Shown: piece after piece, positions 55,876 through 64,000 of the stretch
Layout: every line of letters begins with the position of its first letter
Numbering within the stretch: the first letter of the stretch is position 1
Assembly (NCBI RefSeq): GCF_014854695.1
Contig: NZ_CP027557.1
Span: forward strand, 1,488,001 to 1,552,000
Source of the DNA: Rhodococcus rhodochrous
GTDB taxonomy: Bacteria; Actinomycetota; Actinomycetes; Mycobacteriales; Mycobacteriaceae
Reading direction: 5' to 3'
DNA: 64,000 nt
Position numbers and translations under genes: made by a program
Notes under the pieces: generated by a model
The model's input: only the letters and a program-made list of their open reading frames with translations
Told to the model about the DNA's origin: nothing
Database searches by the model: none

Positions 55876-56655
55876 TCAGACGACGTCGGCGGTGCGGGCG
55901 CGCCACCAGCCGAGGCCGCCCAGCACCACGGTCCAGAGGATCAGAAGCAGCGGAGCCGCCGGCCACGTCATCTCCAGCGTCACGTCCTCGGGCATCGACA
56001 CCGCCGAGAACAGCACGTACCAGGTGACCTGCGCCGGCAGATACGACGCGATCGCGCCGAGACCGAGACCGTGCAGGACGACCGAGACCATCAGCTCCCC
56101 GAACGGCACCCACGCGCAGATCGCGAGCACACTGCCCGTCGTCGACCGTGTGAGCAGACCCAGCCCCGCTCCGATGAGCGACCACATCAGCGCGCAGAAC
56201 AGACCGATGCCCATCACCTTGGCGACCGAACCGAGGTCGGCACCGTCGAAGCCCCCACCGAACAACATGAGCGTCGCGGCCGCCGCGACTTCCGTGACGA
56301 TGCAGTACAACAACCCGATCACGGCGACGGTCGCGAACTTCACCCCGACGACCCGGTCGCGTCCCCGCGCGGTGAGGAAGGTCGTCACGATCGTTCGGTG
56401 CGCGAACTCGCTGCCCGTCGCCACCGCACCGAAGATCGCGGCGAACAGGAACACCAGCGACAACGAGAGGGAGATACCGACCGCGGCGGCGACGGCCTCG
56501 GCGAAACCGTCACCGAAACCGAGTTCGAGTTGCCGCGCGACCGGCAGCGTCAGCGCGCCGCAGAACAGACCCACCAGCAGTGGTGCGATGCCGAGGATCC
56601 ACCAGTAGCGCAGGCTCAGGACCTTGCGGAACTCGGCGGTGAGAAGCACGGTCAT
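55876..56655 (-). CDS. ABC-2-type transporter permease
   Basis: 259 aa from the ATG at 56655. Six membrane helices (the first at about 20-40, WILGIAPLLVGLFCGALTL), ABC-2 fold. It is the permease partner of the ATPase gene just upstream, whose stop it overlaps by 4 bp. A bacteriocin/drug or small-molecule export role is typical for such two-gene systems. Substrate unknown. The longer frame extending upstream to 57648 is the ATPase region in another frame. Confidence 0.87.
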   Translation of the reverse strand: MTVLLTAEFRKVLSLRYWWILGIAPLLVGLFCGALTLPVARQLELGFGDGFAEAVAAAVGISLSLSLVFLFAAIFGAVATGSEFAHRTIVTTFLTARGRDRVVGVKFATVAVIGLLYCIVTEVAAAATLMLFGGGFDGADLGSVAKVMGIGLFCALMWSLIGAGLGLLTRSTTGSVLAICAWVPFGELMVSVVLHGLGLGAIASYLPAQVTWYVLFSAVSMPEDVTLEMTWPAAPLLLILWTVVLGGLGWWRARTADVV

Positions 56656-57779
56656 GCGGTGGGACCTCCTTGCCCGGCCGGCGGTCGGTTCGGCTGCCCC
56701 CACTGCGGCTGCGGGTACTGCTGTGCGTTCGGGTACTGCTGTGCGTTCGGGTACTGCTGTGCGTTCGGGTAGGGCTGATACTGCCGGCCGTGCCCCGGAT
56801 ACTGCGCGACCGGCGCGGCCGCATACCGACCCGCCGTCATCGCGAGGTAGACCTGCTCGAGATCGACGTGCTCGACACTCGTCCCGAACAGCGTCACCTC
56901 CGCGGTCGCGGCGATCTCGGCGATGCGGTCGGGAGTCACGCCGACCACCGCGAGCCGTCCGTCCTGCTGCACCTGCGCGTCGGTGTGCCCGGCCGCGGCG
57001 AGCGCGGTCGCGAGGCGGGCCGGGTCGGAGGCCGCGACGAACACCCGCGAGCGGTAGGCGTCGCGCAGGTCGGTCATCGAGGTCTCCGCGACCAGGTGAC
57101 CGTTCGCGATGATCACGAGGCGGTCGGCCATCTGCTCGATCTCCCGCAGGATGTGGCTCGAGATCAGCACGGTCCCGCCGTTGGCGGCGAACGCGCGGAG
57201 GAAGTCGCGCAGCCAGGCCATGCCCTCGGGGTCGAGTCCGTTCGCCGGTTCGTCGAGCACGAGATAACGCGGTTGTCCGAGCAGGGCCGTCGCCAGGGCG
57301 AGTCGCTGCCGCATGCCGAGGGAGAACTCGCCGATACGACGTCGCGCGACCGACCCCAGGCCGACGAGATCGAGCATCTGCCTCGCCCGCTCGTCGGGCA
57401 CGCCGATCGCGGCGCAATAGACCTGCAGGTGTGTCAGCGCCCGGTGCTTCGGGTGGGCGCTGCGCGCGTCGAGCACCGCCCCGACGACCTGTGCAGGCTG
57501 CCGCAGCGAGGTGAACGGCACGCCGTCGACGAAGGCGTTCCCGGCGCTCGGCCGGACGAGTCCGAGCATCATGCCGAGCGTGGTGGTCTTGCCCGATCCG
57601 TTGGGGCCGAGGAAACCGGTGATCGAGCCCGGTGGCACCGTGAACCACAGATTCGATACGGCCGTGTGGTCACCGAACGTCCTGCTCAGGCCGTGGACGG
57701 TGATCCCCGCGCCCGGTGTCCCCGAGGGCACCCGGGGATCGGGTGTGCCGTACGGCGGTTGCGCTGACGGTGCTGTCAC
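56652..57779 (-). CDS. ABC transporter ATPase with C-terminal PNAQQY repeats
   Basis: 375 aa from GTG 57779. Walker A GPNGSGKTT, signature FSLGMRQRL, Walker B YLVLDEPANGLDP and the switch His in SSHIL are intact. The last ~60 residues are a Gly/Pro/Gln/Tyr-rich tail with three perfect PNAQQY repeats, absent from typical family members. It drives the ABC-2 permease downstream. An N-terminal 25 residues are Pro-rich as well. Confidence 0.9.
   Translation of the reverse strand: MTAPSAQPPYGTPDPRVPSGTPGAGITVHGLSRTFGDHTAVSNLWFTVPPGSITGFLGPNGSGKTTTLGMMLGLVRPSAGNAFVDGVPFTSLRQPAQVVGAVLDARSAHPKHRALTHLQVYCAAIGVPDERARQMLDLVGLGSVARRRIGEFSLGMRQRLALATALLGQPRYLVLDEPANGLDPEGMAWLRDFLRAFAANGGTVLISSHILREIEQMADRLVIIANGHLVAETSMTDLRDAYRSRVFVAASDPARLATALAAAGHTDAQVQQDGRLAVVGVTPDRIAEIAATAEVTLFGTSVEHVDLEQVYLAMTAGRYAAAPVAQYPGHGRQYQPYPNAQQYPNAQQYPNAQQYPQPQWGQPNRPPAGQGGPTA
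56713..56766. repeat. Three perfect 18-bp tandem repeats (PNAQQY coding)
   Basis: Units at 56713-56730, 56731-56748 and 56749-56766 are identical 18-bp copies (GGGTACTGCTGTGCGTTC), with a partial fourth. They encode the PNAQQY hexapeptide on the reverse strand. Copy number may vary between strains. Confidence 0.9.
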
Positions 57780-57846
57780 GGATTCGGACCCCCGCGTCGT
57801 CGAGATGTGGGTGCGGCTCGTGCCGCGGTCGCCGTGAGCTTACGGG

Positions 57847-58653
57847 TCAGTCGAGGAAGGGCAGGACAGCGTCGAGGAACTCGCGGGGCGCGTCGAGCTG
57901 AGGACAGTGCCCGGCGTCAGGGATGATCACCACCCGTCTCCGGCCCCCGGCCTGCACCCGTCGCGCGGCGTGAGCGGGCGTCAACCGGTCGCGTGCGCCC
58001 CACACCAGCAGGGCCGGCATGTCGAGGGCGTGCACCATCTCCGGGATCGGCAGTCGACCGAGCTCACCGATCGCGTGCCGGCCCACGGTCAGCAGCGTGT
58101 CGACCTGCTCGCGGGTCGCGTAGTTCGCCGCGAACGCCGTGCGCGCCGCCCGGTCGAAGGTGCCGCGTCGGTGCACGGCGGCCCGCGCGTACAGGGCACC
58201 CATGGCCTGCTGCATCACCGGGGCGGGCAGCGGACGCAACAGCAGGCGCGACAGTTCGACCGGCATGCTCGCACCCCGCGTCCACCACCGGGGGATCCCG
58301 GCGAGACCCGGCATGTCGGCGAGCACCACGCGGCCGACCCGGGACGGGTGGACCGACGCGAACACCAGCGCGGTCACCGCACCGAGCGAGTTCCCCACCA
58401 GCGACACCGGTTCGGGAACGTCGTCGACGAGGTCGGCCAGGACGTCGACGTAGTGGTCGAGCACGGGTGTCTTCCAGTGCTGCGCGCTGCGCCCGAAACC
58501 GGGCAGGTCGACCGTGAGCACCCGGTGCCGCTCGGCGATCGCCGGCGCGACCTTGCACCACGTACCGCCGTGATCGGAGAAGCCGTGCAGCAGGACGACG
58601 GTGCGCGGTCCCGCACCGGACTCCCGTACGAACATCTTCCCGCCGGTCGGCAC
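57847..58653 (-). CDS. Alpha/beta hydrolase
   Basis: 268 aa from GTG 58653. Typical order HGFSDHGGTW, nucleophile elbow GNSLGA (Ser), an Asp in VWGARDRLTP and His in PDAGHCPQLD. Substrate unknown. It starts 2 bp after the EcsC-like gene stop, so the two are in one unit. An ATG 18 bases downstream is another possible start. Confidence 0.85.
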   Translation of the reverse strand: MPTGGKMFVRESGAGPRTVVLLHGFSDHGGTWCKVAPAIAERHRVLTVDLPGFGRSAQHWKTPVLDHYVDVLADLVDDVPEPVSLVGNSLGAVTALVFASVHPSRVGRVVLADMPGLAGIPRWWTRGASMPVELSRLLLRPLPAPVMQQAMGALYARAAVHRRGTFDRAARTAFAANYATREQVDTLLTVGRHAIGELGRLPIPEMVHALDMPALLVWGARDRLTPAHAARRVQAGGRRRVVIIPDAGHCPQLDAPREFLDAVLPFLD

Positions 58654-58655
58654 GG

Positions 58656-59390
58656 TCAGTCCTTCGGGACCGGAACACCGGCGTCGAGCGCCGGTGTCTC
58701 TCCGCTCGCCGGGAGAACGGGACGGGCGGCGGGCCACGTGGCCGGAGGCGGACCGAAGGCGTCGCGGGCGTTCTGGATAGTGCGCTTGCCCAGCGCACGG
58801 TTGCCGACGCCACCGATCGCGGCACCGATGCCCGCGGGGACGAGCTTGCCGATCAGCAGCGGACTGCGCTTGGCGAAGTACCGGCGGATGAACTTCTTGA
58901 CCAGGGAATTGTTCAGCGTCTTCAGCTGGGTGCCTCCCGCGCCGGTGGTCAGGGCCTTGGGCCAGTTCCGCAGCGACGCGCCGGTCGCGGTCGCGACGAT
59001 CTCCCGGCCGGCGTCACCGAGGGAGACGGCGAGCACCAGCGCGCGGCGCTGCTCGTGGTTGTGGGGTTCGATCCCGTGCACCGACGCGATGGCCAGGGTG
59101 AGCAGCGCGGACGCCTCGAAGAAGAAAGCCGTCTCGGCGCCGACCGCGCCGATGGCCGCGAGTGTCCCGATGCCGGGGAAGGCAGCGGTCGCGCCCGCCG
59201 CGGACCCGCTGCCGGTGACGGTCAGCAGGAACTGCTTCTCGAGCCGCTCGATGATCTGCGCCGGGGACTCGTCGGGGTGCGAGCGCCGCATGAGATCGAC
59301 GTACTTGGCCACCGCAGGGCCCTGCAGCCTCGCGCCGTTGTCCAGCATCTTGACGATAAAGGCCTCTGCGACGCCTGCCTTGTTGCTCAT
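58656..59390 (-). CDS. EcsC-family protein
   Basis: 244 aa from the ATG at 59390. A hydrophobic region near 75-110 (ATAAFPGIGTLAAIGAVGAETAFFFEASALLTLAIAS, given here in pieces: GIGTLAAIG, AETAFFFEAS) is typical of the EcsC family, which is poorly understood but membrane-associated. The C-terminal tail is Pro-rich. Its stop is 2 bp before the hydrolase start. Function unknown. Long upstream frames to 60350 are artefacts. Confidence 0.75.
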   Translation of the reverse strand: MSNKAGVAEAFIVKMLDNGARLQGPAVAKYVDLMRRSHPDESPAQIIERLEKQFLLTVTGSGSAAGATAAFPGIGTLAAIGAVGAETAFFFEASALLTLAIASVHGIEPHNHEQRRALVLAVSLGDAGREIVATATGASLRNWPKALTTGAGGTQLKTLNNSLVKKFIRRYFAKRSPLLIGKLVPAGIGAAIGGVGNRALGKRTIQNARDAFGPPPATWPAARPVLPASGETPALDAGVPVPKD

Positions 59391-59447
59391 CGTGCCCCTG
59401 TTCTCCGGTGCTCTTGTCTTCCGGACTGCTCTCACTACGCTGGTGCC

Positions 59448-60308
59448 ATGACCGGGTCCGCAGTCGGTGTGTCGGACGGCGCCAGGCGGCGTCCGACACC
59501 CCTGCTGACACCCTACGTACGGTCGTACGAGGGGTATCGGCTCGACGGTTTCCCGCCGGGGACCCATCTGGGTATGCCCTCTCCGGAGGTCACCGTAATC
59601 CTCACGATCTCCGAACCCGTCGAACTCTCGCGGGGCGACGGACGGTGCCCGGAACGTTTCGACACGCTCGCCGGAGGGTTGTCGACGCAACCGGTGCCCA
59701 TCGTCCACCACGGACGGCAGCACGGGATCCAACTCGCGCTCACCCCCGCGGGTGCCCGCGCCCTGCTCGGTGCGCCCGCCGCCGCGCTCGGTCCGTGGGC
59801 CGTCGATCTCGAGGACGTCATCGGCGCCGACGGCCGGGAGTTGTTCGACCGGATCTCCGCGGCCGAATCGTGGGACGAGCGGTTCGCCGTCCTCGACCGG
59901 ATTCTCACCCGCCGCCTGGTCTCCGCACGGTCGACGAGCCCGGACGGGCACCTCGTCCACGCCTGGCACCTGCTCGTGACGGACCCGGCCCGCCCGGTCG
60001 GTGCCGTCGCGGACGAACTCGGATGGAGCAGGCGACACCTCGCGAACCGGTGCGCCGCCGAGTTCGGACTGTCCCCGAAGGACGTGGCCCGGGTGGCACG
60101 CTTCGACCGGTCGCGACGGATGCTGCGGGCCGACCCCGGCCGCCGCCTCGCCGATGTCGCCGCCGAGTGCGGCTTCTACGACCAGGCGCATCTCGCCCGC
60201 GACTGGCGCGATCTGGCGGGCGTCCCGCCGTCGCGGTGGCTCGAGGACGAGGTGTTCCCATTCGTCCAAGACGATCGAGACGTTCCGGGCCGACACTCGG
60301 AGGCATGA
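59448..60308 (+). CDS. AraC-family transcriptional regulator
   Basis: 286 aa from the ATG at 59448. The C-terminal double helix-turn-helix (about 180-275) has the signature VADELGWSRRHLANRCAAEFGLSPK followed by LADVAAECGFYDQAHLARDWRDLAGVPPSRW (as landmark pieces: DELGWSRRHLANR, ECGFYDQAHLARDW). The N-terminal half is a different, cupin-like sensor domain. It overlaps the start of the VOC gene by 4 bp, so it probably controls this neighbour. Divergent from the EcsC gene. Confidence 0.88.
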   Translation: MTGSAVGVSDGARRRPTPLLTPYVRSYEGYRLDGFPPGTHLGMPSPEVTVILTISEPVELSRGDGRCPERFDTLAGGLSTQPVPIVHHGRQHGIQLALTPAGARALLGAPAAALGPWAVDLEDVIGADGRELFDRISAAESWDERFAVLDRILTRRLVSARSTSPDGHLVHAWHLLVTDPARPVGAVADELGWSRRHLANRCAAEFGLSPKDVARVARFDRSRRMLRADPGRRLADVAAECGFYDQAHLARDWRDLAGVPPSRWLEDEVFPFVQDDRDVPGRHSEA

Positions 60309-60769
60309 CGAACACAACGAATTCCACGCAGCAGTCGGCCACCGTCGCACCCACCCTCGACACGGTGTGGCCGTGCTTCGCCTACACCGACGCCCGGGGC
60401 GCGATCCGTTTCCTCGTGGAGACCCTCGGGTTCGCCGAAGCGGAGGTCTACGGGGAAGGGGACCGCGTCGACCACGCAGCCCTGCTCTGGCCGCACGGCG
60501 GAGGGGTCATGCTCGGCTCGACCGGTCGCGGGTCGCCGCTCGACCAGCACGCCGACAAGGGCACCGCCTATCTCGTGCTTCCCGACGACGTCACCGTCGA
60601 TGCCCTGTACGAGAGGGTGCTCGCCTCGGCGCAGGCGGAGGACCCGGCGGTCCGCGCGACCGTGACCGTCGAACTCCGCGACGAGGACTACGGATCGCAC
60701 GGGTTCACCTGCCGCGACCCGCACGGCGTGTACTGGACGATCGGCACCTACCGACCCCGTCGGCCGTAG
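60305..60769 (+). CDS. VOC-family (glyoxalase/bleomycin-resistance-like) protein
   Basis: 154 aa from ATG 60305. Vicinal-oxygen-chelate fold with two beta-alpha-beta-beta-beta units: a start PCFAYTDARGAIRFL, and a C-terminal RDEDYGSHGFTCRDPHGVYWTIGTY (pieces: DYGSHGFTCRDP, YWTIGTY) typical of PhnB-like VOC proteins. Metal-ligand His/Glu positions are not assignable with confidence. Substrate unknown. Coupled to the AraC gene. Confidence 0.85.
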   Translation: MTNTTNSTQQSATVAPTLDTVWPCFAYTDARGAIRFLVETLGFAEAEVYGEGDRVDHAALLWPHGGGVMLGSTGRGSPLDQHADKGTAYLVLPDDVTVDALYERVLASAQAEDPAVRATVTVELRDEDYGSHGFTCRDPHGVYWTIGTYRPRRP

Positions 60770-60785
60770 GAACCGTCGCAGGGGA

Positions 60786-61805
60786 TCAGCGGGCGACCGC
60801 GCCGTGCCCTTCGGGGACCACCTCGCTCGGACGCGGCGGGGGCGGCGGTGTGCCGTCCCCGAACGGCCGCCCGCCGAGCGCCTCACGGCCGTGCGGATCG
60901 AGCCAGTTCGACAGGTCCGGTCCCTTCGGCACGATGCCCGTGGGATTGACGTCGGTGTGCACGAGATAGTAGTGCTGCTTGATCTGCACGAAGTCGATGG
61001 TGTCGCCGAAGCCGGGTGTCTGGAACAGATCGCGCGCATAGGCCCACAGCGCCGGGAAGTCCGCCAGCCGGTTCCGGTTGCACTTGAAGTGCCCGTGGTA
61101 GACGGGATCGAACCGGACGAGCGTGGTGAACAGGCGCACATCGGCCTCGGTGATGGTCTCGCCCACGAGATAGCGCTGCGCCCCGAGGCGTTCCTCGAGC
61201 CAGTCGAGGCGGGCGAAGAGCCGATCGAAGGCCTTGTCGTAGGACTCCTGCGAACCGGCGAAACCGCACCGGTACACGCCGTTGTTGACGTCCTGGTAGA
61301 CGAGTTCCGCCACCTCGTCGATCTCGTCCCGCAGCTCCTCCGGATACAGATCAGGGGCGCCCTCGCGGTGGAACTGCGTCCACTCGGTGGAGAAGTCGAG
61401 GGTGATCTGCGGGTAGTCGTTCGTCACGACCTGCCCGGTGGGCACGTCGACGACGGCCGGGACGGTGATGCCGCGGTCGTATCCCGGGAAGCGCGCGAAG
61501 TACGCGTCCTGCAGTCGCGGGATGCCGAGGACGGGGTCGACCCCACCCGGGTCGAGGTCGAACGTCCAGCTGCGCTCGTCGTGCGTCGGGCCGCACAGTC
61601 CCAGCGACAGAGCGTCCTCGAGACCGAGCAGCCGCCGCACGATCAGGGTGCGGTTGGCCCACGGACACGCCCGGGCGGCGACGAGCCGGTACCGCCCCGA
61701 CTCGACGGGATAGCCGTCGCGCCCGTCCGCGGTGATGCGGGTGGGGATGTAGTTGGTGTCCCGGGTGAACTCCGCACCCGGCTCGACGTACTTGTTCTCG
61801 GTCAC
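60786..61805 (-). CDS. Glutathionyl-hydroquinone-reductase-family (GST xi) protein
   Basis: 339 aa, GTG start at 61805. The catalytic motif is ARACPWANR with Cys47. Landmarks FSTEWTQFH and EITEADVRLFTTLVRFDPVY (pieces ITEADVRLFTTLVRFD, YHGHFKCN) match the S-glutathionyl-hydroquinone reductase family, which removes glutathione from quinol adducts. Rhodococci make mycothiol instead of glutathione, so the natural thiol may differ. The C-terminal ~30 residues are Pro/Glu-rich. It is convergent with the VOC gene. Confidence 0.85.
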   Translation of the reverse strand: MTENKYVEPGAEFTRDTNYIPTRITADGRDGYPVESGRYRLVAARACPWANRTLIVRRLLGLEDALSLGLCGPTHDERSWTFDLDPGGVDPVLGIPRLQDAYFARFPGYDRGITVPAVVDVPTGQVVTNDYPQITLDFSTEWTQFHREGAPDLYPEELRDEIDEVAELVYQDVNNGVYRCGFAGSQESYDKAFDRLFARLDWLEERLGAQRYLVGETITEADVRLFTTLVRFDPVYHGHFKCNRNRLADFPALWAYARDLFQTPGFGDTIDFVQIKQHYYLVHTDVNPTGIVPKGPDLSNWLDPHGREALGGRPFGDGTPPPPPRPSEVVPEGHGAVAR

Positions 61806-61830
61806 CTACGCATCCTTCCGCGCACACTCG

Positions 61831-62526
61831 TCACTTCCCGGGTGGAACCCGAACCGTCACGAGGGTTCCCCAGATGTCGTATCCCGACACCGCCGCGACC
61901 GTCCGGGCACCGCGGTTGTCGCGGCGCATGCGGGCCAGCGGGACGAGTCCGGCATCGAGCGCGTCGTGGGTCGCCAGCGTCGCGACCGTCGAGGCGAGCC
62001 CGAGCCGGCGCGCCGGCGGTGTCGTCAGCACCCGCACGTCGGCCAGCAACGACCCGAGTTCGCTGTAGGCCGCGCCGGCGAGGGGACGGTGATCGTCGTC
62101 GAGCAACACGAACACGCGCGACGGTCCCGTCGGCGACAGTTCTGCCTCGGTGACGTCGTCGGGCGGGCAGCACCGCAGTAGCTCGGCGAGGTCCTCGGGG
62201 TCGTCGGAGATGAGCGGGTTCTCGACGCGTGTCGCGTCGATCCAGTCGGTGCACAGAGCGAGGATCTCCGTGCGACCCGCGTGGCCTGCGACGACGAGCT
62301 CGGCGTTCGGGGCGTCGATCTCGGCCGGGTCGGGTTCGGCCGCGAGGCGGAAGACCGCGGTGCCGGGTCCGACGATCGCGGTGGTGCGTTCCACGGCGAG
62401 CAGTCGGACGTCGCGGACCGAGTCGTCGATGCGCGTGACGCACCCGGGTTCGACGAGAGCGCCGTCGGGTAGGCCCAGTGCACGACACCACGCGAGGGCG
62501 GCGATGCTCGAGATGTGCGGGTCCAC
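61831..62526 (-). CDS. GNAT-family acetyltransferase-like protein
   Basis: 231 aa from the GTG at 62526. The C-terminal half shows GNAT motif A (RRLGLASTVATLATHDAL, where the expected Gly/Arg-rich loop is RRLGLAS) and a motif B-like DNRGARTVAAVSGYDIWGT. The N-terminal half has no clear family. A GTG start is divergent from the MFS gene across 37 bp. Substrate unknown. Confidence 0.7.
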   Translation of the reverse strand: MDPHISSIAALAWCRALGLPDGALVEPGCVTRIDDSVRDVRLLAVERTTAIVGPGTAVFRLAAEPDPAEIDAPNAELVVAGHAGRTEILALCTDWIDATRVENPLISDDPEDLAELLRCCPPDDVTEAELSPTGPSRVFVLLDDDHRPLAGAAYSELGSLLADVRVLTTPPARRLGLASTVATLATHDALDAGLVPLARMRRDNRGARTVAAVSGYDIWGTLVTVRVPPGK

Positions 62527-62563
62527 CCCGCTACCGTAGACCGCCGACGAGGGGAGAGGTCCG

Positions 62564-64000
62564 GTGAGCGACGACAGCGAGGTGGGCACGCGCGAACGCG
62601 GGTCCGATGTGGCGGTGGAGATGTCCGACGGTGCCCGATGGGCGGCGTTGGGCGCCCTGTGCCTGGGCTTCTTCATGATCCTGGTGGACAGCACGATCGT
62701 CGCCGTCGCCAACCCGGCGATCATGCGGACCTTCGGAGCCGACATCGCTGCAGTCGTGTGGGTCACGAGCGCATATCTGCTCGCCTATGCGGTGCCGCTG
62801 CTCGTGACGGGTCGCCTCGGTGACCGCTTCGGTCAGCGCCGGGTCTACCTCTGCGGGCTGGTGCTGTTCACGATCGCATCGTTGTGGTGCGGTTTCTCGT
62901 CGACGATCGAGATGCTCATCGTCGCCCGCGTGTTCCAGGGGTTCGGCGCGGCGCTCATGTCGCCGCAGACCATGGCCGTGGTGACGCGGATCTTCCCGCG
63001 TGAGCGGCGCGGGACCGCGATGGGCCTGTGGGGCGCCGTGGCCGGGGTCGCGACACTCGTCGGGCCGCTCGCCGGCGGTGTCCTGGTCGACGGACTGGGC
63101 TGGGAGTGGATCTTCTTCGTGAACGTGCCCGTCGGGATCGTCGGGTTCGCGCTCGCCGTGCGGTACGTGCCGGTGCTGCCCACGAGCCCGCACCGGTTCG
63201 ACGTGCTCGGCATGCTGCTCAGCGGTGCCGGCCTGTTCTGTCTCGTGTTCGGGATCCAGGAGGGCAACTCGTTCGAGTGGACCGCCCGCGTGTGGGCGCT
63301 GATCGGACTGGGCATCGTGTTGCTCGTCGTGTTCGTCGCCCAGCAGTCGCGCAACCGCGGTGAACCGCTCGTACCGTTGTCGCTGTTCCGGGACCGCAAC
63401 TTCGGGCTGGCGAACATCGGCATCGCGACGATGGGATTCGCCATCACCGGCGTCATGCTGCCGATCATGTTCTACGCCCAGTCGGTGCGCGGTCTGAGCC
63501 CGACCGGCGCCGCGATGCTCATGGTGCCGATGGCGGTGTTCAGCGGTGTGCTCGCGCCGCTCGTGGGCAGGCTCGTCGACCGGGTCCATCCGCGGCTGAT
63601 CGCCGGCACCGGCTTCTCGCTGCTCACGATCGGGCTGGGTTGGCTCGCGCTGGTGATGACTCCCGACGCGGAGATCTGGCAGTTGTTGCTGCCGATCGCC
63701 CTGATCGGAGTAGCGAACGCGGGCATCTGGTCGCCGCTCTCCGCCACCGCGACGAACGGTCTCGCACCGAGCCGGGCCGGGGCGGGTTCCGGTGTGTACA
63801 ACACGACGCGTCAGGTGGGCGCGGTGATGGGCAGTGCCGCTCTCGGCGCGATCATGGCGGCGCGGTTGAGTGCCAACGGTGTCGGCGGGGGAGGAGGAGG
63901 TGTGGCGGAGATGGAGACGTCCGGCGCGGTCCTGCCGGAGCCCCTGCGCGAACCGTTCGCCGCGGCGATGGCCGAATCGTTGTGGCTGCCCGCAGGCATC
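62564..64000 (+). CDS. DHA2-family drug efflux transporter (EmrB/QacA type), 3' end outside window
   Basis: 479 codons are present and the frame runs off the window edge, so the true C-terminus is missing. GTG at 62564 with a GGGGAGAGG ribosome site. Fourteen-helix major-facilitator pattern: the first helix with LDST-like LVDSTIVAVANP (motif D1), the GRLGDRFGQRRVY (motif A) loop, and GFSSTIEMLIVARVFQGFGAALM (pieces RVFQGFGAAL) (motif C). It should expel drugs or dyes with protons. A homologous exporter occupies this place in M. tuberculosis (Rv1250). Regulator not evident. Confidence 0.9.
   Translation, partial: MSDDSEVGTRERGSDVAVEMSDGARWAALGALCLGFFMILVDSTIVAVANPAIMRTFGADIAAVVWVTSAYLLAYAVPLLVTGRLGDRFGQRRVYLCGLVLFTIASLWCGFSSTIEMLIVARVFQGFGAALMSPQTMAVVTRIFPRERRGTAMGLWGAVAGVATLVGPLAGGVLVDGLGWEWIFFVNVPVGIVGFALAVRYVPVLPTSPHRFDVLGMLLSGAGLFCLVFGIQEGNSFEWTARVWALIGLGIVLLVVFVAQQSRNRGEPLVPLSLFRDRNFGLANIGIATMGFAITGVMLPIMFYAQSVRGLSPTGAAMLMVPMAVFSGVLAPLVGRLVDRVHPRLIAGTGFSLLTIGLGWLALVMTPDAEIWQLLLPIALIGVANAGIWSPLSATATNGLAPSRAGAGSGVYNTTRQVGAVMGSAALGAIMAARLSANGVGGGGGGVAEMETSGAVLPEPLREPFAAAMAESLWLPAGI

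Noticed and set aside
55796-56185. Upstream extension of the ABC exporter to 56185
   Set aside because: The region is the ABC-2 permease gene in another frame; the ATG at 55795 begins a typical exporter N-terminus.
1-64000. CRISPR arrays, insertion sequences, integrases, tRNA or rRNA genes
   Set aside because: No regular direct repeats with spacers, no transposase or integrase-like frame and no cloverleaf that I could see.

Overview
The window is a stretch of a high-GC actinobacterial chromosome, most likely Rhodococcus or a close mycolic-acid-containing relative. The evidence is the codon bias, a Tat-B gene, a sigE-rseA-htrA stress locus, a Kgd-type 2-oxoglutarate enzyme, a trehalose-recycling LpqY-SugABC transporter, and a gene order that, from memory, follows Mycobacterium tuberculosis Rv1201c (dapD) to about Rv1250 closely. 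The species is an inference. I see no tRNA, rRNA, insertion sequence, prophage, CRISPR array or integrase: this is mostly core chromosome with small accessory insertions.

Layout. 1-3 kb: the 3' end of a VWA-domain gene, an amino-acid permease and dapD. 3-10.7 kb: a forward run of dapE, two LOG-family genes, fadD6-like, folP2-like, gpgS (glucosyl-3-phosphoglycerate synthase), a DivIVA-like membrane protein, tag glycosylase and a 55-aa DUF3117 protein, with many 4-bp start/stop overlaps. 10.7-14.2 kb: an RlmA-like methyltransferase, then the divergent glgM and glgC genes of alpha-glucan/trehalose metabolism. 14.2-18.4 kb: an O-methyltransferase divergent from sigE-rseA-htrA-tatB, the envelope-stress block. 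18.4-23.5 kb (reverse): a MgtE-N/CBS protein, a DUF1003 protein, two lytic-transglycosylase paralogues and mrp. 23.5-27.8 kb: a CitE-like lyase, a stress-protein-17M-like protein, a coiled-coil protein, a small tyrosine phosphatase and an Eis-like acetyltransferase. 28-32.3 kb: the trehalose importer lpqY-sugA-sugB-sugC.

32.3-39.2 kb: a ParB-fold protein, a SUFU-domain protein coupled to an AlkZ-like glycosylase, corA coupled to a large polytopic membrane protein, a PHP phosphoesterase and a Tyr-rich membrane protein. 39.7-42 kb: malic enzyme and the lipoprotein LpqZ. 42-46 kb: the most accessory-looking part, a Baeyer-Villiger monooxygenase-SDR-esterase operon divergent from a TetR regulator, with a perfect inverted repeat between them. 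46-52 kb: a pyruvate-oxidase-like ThDP enzyme and kgd. 52-58 kb: a 1280-aa fused ABC exporter with an asymmetric (degenerate/consensus) pair of ATPase sites, and a two-gene ABC-2 exporter. 58-64 kb: an alpha/beta hydrolase, EcsC, AraC, VOC and hydroquinone-reductase-like proteins, a GNAT enzyme and a truncated DHA2 drug exporter.

Themes. Envelope upkeep (DapD/E, GlgM/C, LpqY-Sug, lytic transglycosylases, SigE/HtrA/TatB), central carbon metabolism (malic enzyme, Kgd, pyruvate oxidase-like) and export. The best leads for new biology are the BVMO cassette, the transglycosylase paralogue that has lost its catalytic glutamate, the MgtE sensor without a channel, the altered FolP2, and the ParB/SUFU/AlkZ group.
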